Source: Candidatus Roizmanbacteria bacterium (lineage in GTDB: Bacteria > Patescibacteriota > Microgenomatia > GCA-001788215 > 2-01-FULL-40-14). From it: a stretch of 6,253 bases of DNA. The translations under genes were made by a program, and so were the position numbers. Under the pieces are notes generated by a model. That model made no database searches. It was not told the DNA's origin and worked only from the letters and a program-made list of their open reading frames with translations. Location of the stretch: positions 1-6,253 of the forward strand of contig JACQMD010000031.1 of the NCBI GenBank assembly GCA_016203755.1, given 5' to 3'. This document shows positions 1 to 5,418 of the stretch, in pieces. Every line of letters begins with the position of its first letter. Position 1 is the stretch's first letter.

Positions 1-860
1 CTCCAGTCCCAGTTTAACGTTTGATCCGAGCCGTCCAATTGCATGGCCGGATTGTTGGGCGGGTAGAAATTTTCACATCCGGTTTGCGCTGAAAAGGCAG
101 GAGTCATTTGCTCCGTTGGGACAAGACGGGGGACAGGATTGATTTGAAGCGTGTACCCGGCAAGCGGGCCTGTTAACACCTGATTAATTTGTTCCTTGGT
201 GCCTTCTATTGAGAATCCGTTCCAAAGTGTATCAAGGGTATGAATATAATCCGGCTCAACCTCATCAGGTGTTCGTGCCTGCCATGATTCAACTTTCTGT
301 TCAGCAGCGGCAAGGATTTGAGCGCTCGATACCTCTGGTGGCTCGCCTTCATTGGAGAAATTTTCAGCCGGTTGCGGAGAGAGTATTTCTGCAATGATAT
401 GAATGTCTCCATCTTCATCGGTTGGGAACGTGGATAAATCAAATACCGTTGTTTCTTTTGGTGGAGGAGGAGGGAGTTGCTCTTCCTGTTCTTGAGAAGG
501 AGTTGATTCCTGCGGAAGTGCGAAATGAGCAATGTAAATAGTAAAAAGTTCATCTACAGAAAGTGTTTGATTATAATCTTCTAAAGTCGGGCTTACCAGC
601 CGGTTGCTTCCTTCACGATTGCGTGCAGTAGGGGGATTATTCGCGGTGTCTAAAACTTCTGCTGAGGTACTTTCAGATGATGCTCCGAGTAGCGCTGATA
701 AAAAAAGTGATCCGCCAACGGCCCAACGTTTCAGATCCCCTTTTGATTCTAGAGGATAGTTCGGCTTTTCTATAGCATCATTTTTCTGTTTTCCCTGATA
801 CAGAATATTTGCAGGTTCCTGTATAGCCTGTGCTTGAATAAATCCAAATTCACCCACCAT
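1..860 (-). CDS. N-terminal part of an exported or anchored protein with a subtilisin I9-like pro-domain (partial)
   Basis: The reading frame is open for 286 codons from the ATG at 860-858 to the window edge, so the C-terminal part is missing. The start is supported by AGAGGA at 874-869, 8 bases upstream. Visible layout: about 42 polar residues, then K44-R45 and a hydrophobic stretch at residues 46-60 (AVGGSLFLSALLGA) followed by small residues, which could be a signal peptide with a long n-region or a signal anchor. Next comes a low-complexity linker rich in Pro, Gln and Glu, with five prolines at 130-134. Residues 205-250 (YIHTLDTLWNGFSI, then an amphipathic segment and a hydrophobic strand ending at VPT) resemble the inhibitor I9 pro-domain that precedes peptidase S8 domains, where an 'NGF' core is common. 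No catalytic Asp, His or Ser is visible, so protease activity is inferred. It could instead be another surface protein. The gene is certain; the family is moderate. Confidence 0.72.
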   Translation of the reverse strand, partial: MVGEFGFIQAQAIQEPANILYQGKQKNDAIEKPNYPLESKGDLKRWAVGGSLFLSALLGASSESTSAEVLDTANNPPTARNREGSNRLVSPTLEDYNQTLSVDELFTIYIAHFALPQESTPSQEQEEQLPPPPPKETTVFDLSTFPTDEDGDIHIIAEILSPQPAENFSNEGEPPEVSSAQILAAAEQKVESWQARTPDEVEPDYIHTLDTLWNGFSIEGTKEQINQVLTGPLAGYTLQINPVPRLVPTEQMTPAFSAQTGCENFYPPNNPAMQLDGSDQTLNWDW

Positions 861-879
861 ATATTATATCCTCTAAGTA

Positions 880-908
880 ATTACTATAAGTATATACGGT
901 TTTGTCAA
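880..908 (-). promoter_or_regulatory. Probable promoter of the protease-like gene
   Basis: On the minus strand a perfect -35 TTGACA lies at 908-903. The -10 is ambiguous: AGTAAT at 885-880 has the ideal 17-base spacing but matches 4 of 6 positions, while TATAGT at 888-883 matches 5 of 6 with only 14 bases of spacing. It lies just downstream of the minus-strand terminator at 953-928 and just upstream of the AGAGGA ribosome site. That is where an independent promoter for the gene starting at 860 should be. Confidence 0.5.
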
Positions 909-927
909 ATAGTACAGTTTTATGCCC

Positions 928-953
928 AAAAAAAAAGACCCCGAAGGGTCTTT
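928..953 (-). terminator. Rho-independent terminator with UUCG tetraloop
   Basis: Read on the minus strand, AAAGACCC pairs perfectly with GGGTCTTT (8 bp) around a TTCG tetraloop. A run of nine T residues overlaps the end of the stem, six of them beyond it. On the plus strand only three T follow the stem, so it works in the minus direction. No minus-strand protein gene ends here: the nearest upstream minus-strand gene would be across the plus-strand pair at 1127-1971. Its natural client is therefore a short transcript starting in this same gap. Confidence 0.85.
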
Positions 954-1043
954 GAAGAAAGAATTGCTCTCCGTAAGAGAAGAGTTGATATATCACGTTC
1001 CTCGTTTTACAAATACTGCATATGTTCATACAGTGTTCCTCTC
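928..1043 (-). ncRNA. Candidate small RNA or attenuated leader, about 116 nt, family unknown
   Basis: This segment is bounded by a plausible minus-strand promoter (1077-1050) and a strong terminator (953-928). With initiation about 7 bases after the -10, the transcript would begin near 1043 with GAGAGGAAC and end in the U-run. Visible structure: a possible hairpin ACTGTATG-AA-CATATGCAGT with a 2-base bulge, GAGGAAC present twice (near the 5' end and about 40 bases later), a CTCT/AGAG hairpin around TACGG, and the terminator stem. I do not recognise it as 6S, tmRNA, SRP RNA, RNase P or a known riboswitch. It may also act in cis as a leader for the gene starting at 860, which has its own promoter after the terminator. 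No expression evidence is available. Confidence 0.45.
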
Positions 1044-1049
1044 ATTTTC

Positions 1050-1077
1050 ACTCTACCACATTTTTTTGATTTGTCAA
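1050..1077 (-). promoter_or_regulatory. Probable promoter driving the candidate small RNA
   Basis: On the minus strand a perfect TTGACA lies at 1077-1072. A 16-base spacer follows, then TAGAGT at 1055-1050 (4 of 6 matches), preceded by TGG, which fits the extended -10 (TGn) pattern. The -35 box physically overlaps that of the plus-strand promoter at 1071-1099. Confidence 0.45.
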
Positions 1078-1099
1078 ATGGAGGACACACTGATACAAT
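1071..1099 (+). promoter_or_regulatory. Promoter of the AbiEii-like gene pair
   Basis: TTGTCA (1071-1076, 5 of 6 matches) and TACAAT (1094-1099, 5 of 6) are separated by exactly 17 bases. Transcription would begin near 1106, giving a leader of about 20 bases that still contains the AGGAGG ribosome site before the ATG at 1127. Confidence 0.65.
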
Positions 1100-1110
1100 A
1101 TGAGAAAGAG

Positions 1111-1116
1111 AGGAGG
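1111..1116 (+). promoter_or_regulatory. Ribosome binding site deciding the start at 1127
   Basis: A perfect AGGAGG lies 10 bases before the ATG at 1127. It argues against the earlier in-frame ATG at 1100, which lies inside the -10 region, and against TTG at 1118, which is too close to the site. Confidence 0.7.
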
Positions 1117-1126
1117 ATTGAAACTT

Positions 1127-1324
1127 ATGCACGTCTGGGATTATGCTATTGATACACTCAAAAAAAGCAAACGCGGTAGACTACTACTTCTTGAGCGGCA
1201 GATTAACTATGGAGTCGACAAGGGAGAAAAGATCGATCTTTCGGAAGTAAAAAAATATTGGAAGCAGTTACAAATAGGACCTCGTCGCAGAAGATTATTC
1301 GAATTACTCATATGGGGAAAATAA
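1127..1324 (+). CDS. 65-residue protein of unknown function, probable partner of the AbiEii-like protein
   Basis: This small, highly basic protein begins MHVWDY and ends LFELLIWGK. Key visible elements are W4-D5-Y6 near the N terminus, a central GRLLLLER-x-INYG segment, a Lys/Glu-rich amphipathic stretch and a terminal Arg cluster (GPRRRR) before a hydrophobic end. There is no signal peptide, membrane segment or metal-binding motif. The WD-x-x-I, ERxxxxG, hydrophobic C-end layout recalls, from memory only, short DUF6922-type proteins that often precede AbiEii-family genes. Its stop codon overlaps the next start (TAATG), so the two are probably translated together. By position it would be the antitoxin or an accessory subunit, but it is far smaller than the classical AbiEi antitoxin and shows no obvious winged-helix repressor domain. 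That role is an inference. Confidence 0.8.
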   Translation: MHVWDYAIDTLKKSKRGRLLLLERQINYGVDKGEKIDLSEVKKYWKQLQIGPRRRRLFELLIWGK

Positions 1325-1971
1325 TGTTTGATAAGCTTCAGAAACCGATAGTTGAGGAGTTTCTGAAAGACCCTTTTCTTACAAAACAATTTTATTTCAC
1401 CGGTGGCACCGCACTTAGCCTTATATATATTCATCATCGACAGTCTGAAGATCTTGATTTTTTCTCAGAAAAACCATTTCCAAAAGAACGAATCATTTCA
1501 TTTATGAATACATTCTCAAAAAAACACCGATGCTCCCTAATCCTTCGTCAACCAGAAGAACTCGATCTTCTCATCTTTGATAGTACCTATGCGTCGGGCG
1601 GGAGAATTAGAGTTGATTTTAACCACTATCCATTTCCTCTTATAGAAAAAGGCAAGATAATTGATGGACTGAGAATTGACAGTCTAAGGGATATTGCAAC
1701 GAATAAACTTATTACCATCAATCAGCGTACCAATGTAAAAGACTTTGTTGATCTTTACTTTCTTTTTCAACACTATACGTTGTGGGATCTACTGTATGGA
1801 GTGGAAGCTAAATTTGGTGTGAAACTTGATCTTGCCATGATTGCCTCAGATTTTCTTAAAGTCGAGGAGTTTGACTTTCTTCCAAAGATGCTTGTACCAC
1901 TGACAAACCAGGAATTAACCGCTTTTTTCAAAGAAAAGGCTCGCGAGATTGGAAAGAGAATAACAAAATAA
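1324..1971 (+). CDS. AbiEii/AbiGii toxin-family nucleotidyltransferase
   Basis: The 215-residue product has the polymerase-beta-type nucleotidyltransferase signature of the AbiEii family. FTGGTALSL at 25-33 contains the GG motif, followed by HHRQSEDLDFF at 37-47 with the metal-binding pair D43 and D45. A third acidic residue, D98, lies in IRVDF, and the family block SLRDIATNKL / KDFVDLYFL spans 120-147. AbiEii proteins transfer nucleotides to RNA and act as toxins of type IV toxin-antitoxin and phage-abortive systems. The start at 1324 is chosen because TAATG couples it to the upstream gene and GGGG at 1314-1317 sits 6 bases before it. An in-frame ATG at 1312 and a TTG at 1258 also exist but lie further inside the upstream gene. 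The length is that of the short single-domain forms. Activity on tRNA or another target is not known. Sampled lines of this gene are about 32-43% GC, lower than the sugar genes to the right, which fits recent acquisition. Confidence 0.88.
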   Translation: MFDKLQKPIVEEFLKDPFLTKQFYFTGGTALSLIYIHHRQSEDLDFFSEKPFPKERIISFMNTFSKKHRCSLILRQPEELDLLIFDSTYASGGRIRVDFNHYPFPLIEKGKIIDGLRIDSLRDIATNKLITINQRTNVKDFVDLYFLFQHYTLWDLLYGVEAKFGVKLDLAMIASDFLKVEEFDFLPKMLVPLTNQELTAFFKEKAREIGKRITK

Positions 1972-1972
1972 A

Positions 1973-3118
1973 TTACTTATCAACAAAATGGGGCTTTTCA
2001 GCAAGAACTTTGCGATATGCATGTTCGTATGCATTAACCATGGAAGACGCGGTAAAATGTTGTACAACATGCGCCCGGCATTCCTTTCGCATCGTTTGAT
2101 AGTCGGTATCTGATAATGAGTAGATCCGCTCAATTGCCTCAGCAAGCCCGTCAATACCGGTTTTGTCAATGGTAAAATTTCCCCGGTGAAATTGAGCTGA
2201 CTGGTTAACGAGATAGCCGGTTTTGCCGTCTTTAATAATTTCAGGTGCTGCTCCTCGTGAGTAGGCAACCACCGGAGTCCCGGCAGCGAGGGCTTCAATA
2301 AACATAAGACCAAATGGCTCTTCCCATTGAATTGGTGCAATAAGACAACGGGCTGACGCAAGAAGCTCAGCTTTTCTGGAAAGATCGATTTCGCCGATGA
2401 ATTGTATATAGTTGTTTCGTACAACATCCTGGGCAGAACGAAAGTAGCGTTGGTCAACCGCATCAACTTTTGCGGCAATCAGTAACTTTTTATTAAGGCG
2501 TGTTGCAACTGTTGCTGCTTCAACGCCACCTTTTTCCGGGCTGAAGCGCGCAAGAAACATCATCGGAGCAGTACGTTCTGGTAAGTTTGTCTCAGAAAAA
2601 GAGTAGTTTGTTAGATCTACCCCATTGTATACTGTTGCAACATAAGGCAACGAAGGCATACCCTTTCGTTGATTATTTGAAATTGAAATATAGCGGGTAT
2701 GACGGAATGTATCGAATACGAGTTGCTGATAGGGTGGATTGAGCGGTCCGTGCAGTGTCGTTACTATCGGCGTGTTGATAAATCGGGAGTACAAAAGAAA
2801 TCTCCACCCTGCATGATTGTGGACAAGATCAAAATCTCCTTTTTGAATGTATTCAACTGTCTGCTCGTATGTGATAAATTTCGTGACATCCCGAAGAAGC
2901 GGATCCTGGGCAATTTCGGGAATGGTTCGAATGCTTTTTTCGACCGTAGGAATAAGTCGTACCGCGTTCCCTGTTTTTGAATCTCCCGCGGCAAAGAGCG
3001 TTACCTGATGACCTTTTTTTGCCATTGCCGAAACTATCTCATGGACGATCCATTCAATACCTCCATAGGTAGTTGGCGGTACGGTTTCTTCAATGGGGGC
3101 AACCACGGCAAGTTTCAT
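1973..3118 (-). CDS. GT4-family glycosyltransferase
   Basis: The 381-residue protein is a complete GT-B-fold retaining glycosyltransferase of family GT4. The N-terminal acceptor domain begins MKLAVVAPIEETVPP and has YGGIEWIVHE at 18-27, the usual glycine loop, then DLVHNHAG around 97-104. The C-terminal donor domain starts near YNGVD (164-168). It has the LARFSPEKGG motif with R191 and K196, which in this family hold the donor phosphates, and EEPFGLMFIEALAAG at 266-280, the E-x7-E motif (E267/E275). There are no membrane segments, so it is cytosolic or peripheral. It is the second gene of an operon: its ATG overlaps the upstream stop as ATGA (3115-3118) and no Shine-Dalgarno is visible, so it is probably coupled to the upstream gene. 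Donor and acceptor cannot be read from the sequence. It ends one base from the stop of the convergent gene at 1324-1971. Confidence 0.93.
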   Translation of the reverse strand: MKLAVVAPIEETVPPTTYGGIEWIVHEIVSAMAKKGHQVTLFAAGDSKTGNAVRLIPTVEKSIRTIPEIAQDPLLRDVTKFITYEQTVEYIQKGDFDLVHNHAGWRFLLYSRFINTPIVTTLHGPLNPPYQQLVFDTFRHTRYISISNNQRKGMPSLPYVATVYNGVDLTNYSFSETNLPERTAPMMFLARFSPEKGGVEAATVATRLNKKLLIAAKVDAVDQRYFRSAQDVVRNNYIQFIGEIDLSRKAELLASARCLIAPIQWEEPFGLMFIEALAAGTPVVAYSRGAAPEIIKDGKTGYLVNQSAQFHRGNFTIDKTGIDGLAEAIERIYSLSDTDYQTMRKECRAHVVQHFTASSMVNAYEHAYRKVLAEKPHFVDK

Positions 3119-4380
3119 AAAAACGACTTGTATAGATCGATAAATTTATCAATAACCGTATTCCACCGGTAATGTTCGCGCATGGTAAATGCAGCATTCT
3201 CCGAAATTTTCTTTCGGGATTCTTCGTTGGATACGAGTTCTTTAATCCGTCTTGAAAGCTCTTTTCGTTCATGGGTATCAACGATAAATCCATTGAGTCC
3301 GTCGATAATGACCTCCCGGCTTCCGGCAACATGTGAAACGATAGGTGCTGTTCCGCAGGCCATCGCCTCAAGCGTGGTTAACCCAAACGGCTCATACCGT
3401 CCGGCTAAAATAAATACATCTGCAGCTCGATAGTATGCAGGGAGTATCGTGTCGTGCGGGACGAACCCAAGAAACGTTACCCGGTCTTCGATGTGGTATT
3501 TACTGACAAGCGATTGTAATAATTGTTCCGTGACCCGTTCCTCCTCCGATTTTTCCGGTGTTGAAGAGCCGCCTCCCATATACAGATGGAAGTCAACAGC
3601 ATCTTTCAAGTGTGCAACTGCGTCGATGACCCGGTCGAGTCCTTTTGCCGGCACCAGTCTGCTGACCGTCAGAATAGAATTTTGTTTCAATTTCACTTGT
3701 TGGTCATACGATGTTTTAGCGGTATTGAAATAATCAGCATCCACACCAGGGAAAATGACATGAAGTTTTTCAAAATCTACGATGTAATGCTGGAGGATCT
3801 GGATGCGTGATGTTTCACAAAGAACTACCAGAGCGTGTGCCCGATTCATAATCATCTGCTCAATGGCAATTCGTACATGATACTGGTAAATTGGTTTAAG
3901 TTTTTGAGGAGGTGTACGTTCAATTTGCATTTCCAGTTTCTTGAGTTTACCGAGCGAGTGTGGTGTATGAACATGAGGAATGTCAAGCATCTTTGACAAC
4001 AGAAGTCCTGCGTATCCTCCATCCCAATAATGAGAATGAATCAGATTGTATTGTTTACGTTTTTCCTGAAGATACAGCATAAGATTTTTCGCAAATACGG
4101 TCATGAGTTCATACATCTTTTCTTTTTCAACAAAATGCTTCGGCCCAGCAGGAATTCGGACGATCTTCACATTTTCCCAGAGTTGTTCCTCTTGAGGCAT
4201 ACCGTCGAACTGCCGCGTAACAATATCTACTTTTATATGTTTTTTGCCAAGCGCCTTCGCAAGTTGTAGGATGTAGAGGATTTGTCCTCCAGTGTCAGTT
4301 TTTCCAAGCGGGGGGGGATAGAGAATATATCCTTGAGGATTTAAGATACAAATACGCTTGATTTTTTTAGCAGGTTCCAT
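3115..4380 (-). CDS. Sucrose-phosphate-synthase-like GT4 glycosyltransferase
   Basis: This 421-residue GT-B enzyme carries the features that separate sucrose-phosphate synthase and sucrose synthase relatives from other GT4 proteins. PLGKTDTGGQILYILQLAKAL at the N terminus has DTGGQ at 29-33, and VDIVTRQFDG follows at 51-60. HSHYWDGGYAG (115-125) and TPHSLGKLKK (139-148) are the acceptor-side motifs. FPGVDADYF (210-218), SRLVPAKG with R241 and K246, and RYEPFGLTTLEAMACGT with E330/E338 make up the donor side. Known relatives transfer glucose from UDP- or ADP-glucose to fructose-6-phosphate; the related mannosylfructose-phosphate synthase uses GDP-mannose. No fused or neighbouring sucrose phosphatase is visible, so the product is open. 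It is the first gene of the operon with the GT4 gene at 1973-3118. No clear Shine-Dalgarno precedes the ATG, and the leader from the predicted promoter would be only about 15 bases. A run of eight C (coding strand) lies in codons 22-24. Confidence 0.9.
   Translation of the reverse strand: MEPAKKIKRICILNPQGYILYPPPLGKTDTGGQILYILQLAKALGKKHIKVDIVTRQFDGMPQEEQLWENVKIVRIPAGPKHFVEKEKMYELMTVFAKNLMLYLQEKRKQYNLIHSHYWDGGYAGLLLSKMLDIPHVHTPHSLGKLKKLEMQIERTPPQKLKPIYQYHVRIAIEQMIMNRAHALVVLCETSRIQILQHYIVDFEKLHVIFPGVDADYFNTAKTSYDQQVKLKQNSILTVSRLVPAKGLDRVIDAVAHLKDAVDFHLYMGGGSSTPEKSEEERVTEQLLQSLVSKYHIEDRVTFLGFVPHDTILPAYYRAADVFILAGRYEPFGLTTLEAMACGTAPIVSHVAGSREVIIDGLNGFIVDTHERKELSRRIKELVSNEESRKKISENAAFTMREHYRWNTVIDKFIDLYKSFL
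4310..4317. repeat. Eight-base G/C homopolymer inside the sucrose-phosphate-synthase-like gene
   Basis: Eight consecutive G on the plus strand (C on the coding strand) encode P22-P23-P24 just before LGKTDTGGQ. Slippage by one base would truncate the protein almost completely. Confidence 0.8.
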
Positions 4381-4402
4381 AATATGAGGTATGACAAATC
4401 TT

Positions 4403-4433
4403 ATTATACACCATTTACGTTTTCGTTCTTCAA
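4403..4433 (-). promoter_or_regulatory. Probable promoter of the glycosyltransferase operon
   Basis: On the minus strand a perfect TATAAT lies at 4408-4403. TTGAAG at 4433-4428 matches 4 of 6 positions of a -35 box with a longish 19-base spacer. Transcription would start near 4396, about 15 bases before the ATG at 4380. Confidence 0.5.
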
Positions 4434-4472
4434 GAGAGTTTTAATTTTTAAATTCTTCGGTTATTTCCTATC

Positions 4473-4501
4473 TTGTCAGAAATACTACTCTACGGTAGTA
4501 T
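4473..4501 (+). promoter_or_regulatory. Possible promoter with overlapping 7-bp inverted repeat ahead of the galT-like gene
   Basis: TTGTCA (4473-4478, 5 of 6) and TAGTAT (4496-4501, 4 of 6) are 17 bases apart. Initiation would fall at or next to the ATG at 4509, giving a leaderless or nearly leaderless mRNA, which fits the absence of a clear Shine-Dalgarno. ATACTAC (4482-4488) and GTAGTAT (4495-4501) form an inverted repeat around a 6-base centre, covering the spacer and -10, where an operator would sit. Both readings are tentative. Confidence 0.35.
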
Positions 4502-4508
4502 AAGAAGT

Positions 4509-5342
4509 ATGGCGCGCTATGTTCCTGATATTTTGTCTCACCGGTGGGTGATCATCTCTCCGCAGCGACTCTCACGCCCTGAAGATGAAACAGCCGGTAA
4601 GAAGCCAAAAAAATGTATTTTTTGTCCCGGCAACGAACATCTGACGCCGCCGGAAGTATTCCGCTCCGGAGCAGGAGAGAAAGATAAGGCAGGCTGGAAG
4701 CTTCGAATATTTCCCAATAAATATCCCATCACTGATTATCATGAGGTCATTGTTCACTCTCCCGATTGCGATAGTGACATCGAGGAATTACCGGTAGAAC
4801 ACGGACAGCTTATCTTAAGCGCATATCGTGAGCGATACAATTTTTACAGAAAAAATGGACAGGTACTTATCTTTGCCAATCATGGAATCCACGCCGGGGC
4901 CTCCGTCACCCATCCGCATTCACAACTGGTCGTATTGCCGTTTCAAATCAATCTTGACACACTCACGAGGGAGCCGCAAAACAATATAGCGTTTGAAGAA
5001 AAACACTTCGTCATATATTGCCCTGATTTTTCTCAGTGGCCCTATGAACTCTGGATTGCGCCCAAAAAAAATGGGACAGTATTTGGACATATAACGGATG
5101 AAGAGATTGAGGTACTTGCCCACATCCTCAAACGGGTACTGCGGCGTCTGAAAAAGATATATGAACGCAATCAGATCTCAAGTCTGCCGTTTGGGTACAA
5201 TTACTATATTTATCCAAAAGAGAACTGGTATCTTCGTGTGATACCGCGGTTTGTACAACGAGCCGGATTTGAACTGGGGACAGGACTCTCTGTGAATATC
5301 GTTGATCCACAACGGGCCGCCGATGAGTTTCGAGCGCAATAA
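4509..5342 (+). CDS. galT: GalT-family hexose-1-phosphate nucleotidylyltransferase
   Basis: The 277-residue protein belongs to the HIT-superfamily galactose-1-phosphate uridylyltransferases, which move a nucleotidyl group between sugar-1-phosphates through a histidine intermediate. The N terminus MARYVPDILSHRWVIISPQR is typical of the family. C36 and C39 (CIFC) form half of the structural zinc site. The GASVTHPHSQ segment contains HPHSQ at 135-139 with H137 as the expected nucleophile. The C-terminal block IPRFVQRAGFELGTG (245-259) is also characteristic. The HPHSQ form and the short length are shared with ADP-glucose phosphorylase-type members, so the base and sugar are uncertain. The zinc histidine expected in the SPDH motif is C87 here (SPDCD), and the C-terminal His-x-His iron motif reads N239-W-Y241. 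ATG 4509 is chosen because the conserved N terminus begins there; a TTG at 4473 would add 12 residues read from the promoter. It is transcribed away from the glycosyltransferase operon. No galK or galE is visible. Confidence 0.87.
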   Translation: MARYVPDILSHRWVIISPQRLSRPEDETAGKKPKKCIFCPGNEHLTPPEVFRSGAGEKDKAGWKLRIFPNKYPITDYHEVIVHSPDCDSDIEELPVEHGQLILSAYRERYNFYRKNGQVLIFANHGIHAGASVTHPHSQLVVLPFQINLDTLTREPQNNIAFEEKHFVIYCPDFSQWPYELWIAPKKNGTVFGHITDEEIEVLAHILKRVLRRLKKIYERNQISSLPFGYNYYIYPKENWYLRVIPRFVQRAGFELGTGLSVNIVDPQRAADEFRAQ

Positions 5343-5387
5343 CTACCTGTTTTTCAGCTTCATGTTCTAAGTAAAATTTGCCGAACT

Positions 5388-5418
5388 GTTTGAAAAGTAC
5401 AAAATAAAATTTTCAAAC
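5388..5418. repeat. 9-bp inverted repeat between convergent genes
   Basis: GTTTGAAAA (5388-5396) and TTTTCAAAC (5410-5418) are perfect inverted copies around a 13-base AT-rich centre, and the right arm covers the stop codon of the PurF-like gene. It could form a weak hairpin in transcripts from either side, but it is AT-rich and not followed by a U-run. A terminator role is uncertain. Confidence 0.35.

Larger units (their letters stand above)
901..1079. repeat. Two copies of TTTGTCAAAT, 169 bases apart
   Basis: The 10-mer occurs at 901-910 and 1070-1079. In both places its complement supplies the TTGACA -35 box of a minus-strand promoter. The copy at 1070-1079 is also part of the near-palindrome ATTTGTCAAAT and gives the -35 TTGTCA of the plus-strand promoter. 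The repeat may simply reflect promoter consensus rather than a regulator site. Confidence 0.5.

Noticed and set aside
206..553. Minus-strand 115-codon reading frame
   Set aside because: It lies inside the longer frame starting at 860, which has a ribosome site, a promoter and a sensible protein layout. The product is Leu/Arg/Ser-rich with no family likeness.
850..1029. A 59-codon minus-strand reading frame from ATG 1029, with AGAGGA about 8 bases upstream, ending by overlapping the start at 860 by 11 bases
   Set aside because: It reads straight through the perfect terminator at 953-928 and the promoter at 908-880, and its product there is just the translated hairpin (RPFGVFFFG). The good ribosome site keeps a short translated leader conceivable, but I do not call a gene.
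834..1152. Two overlapping plus-strand reading frames across the 861-1126 gap
   Set aside because: They run antisense through the terminator and promoter signals, start from TTG or inside the hairpin region, and have no ribosome site.
1915..2478. Minus-strand 187-codon reading frame
   Set aside because: It is an alternative frame of the GT4 gene at 1973-3118, whose own frame has all family motifs.
4473..4508. TTG at 4473 as start of the galT-like gene
   Set aside because: The extra 12 residues are not family-like, have no ribosome site and coincide with the promoter-like sequence. The conserved N terminus begins at ATG 4509.
5388..5418. Inverted repeat as a bidirectional terminator
   Set aside because: The stem is AT-rich with a 13-base loop, one arm covers a stop codon and no U-run follows, so it is listed only as a repeat.
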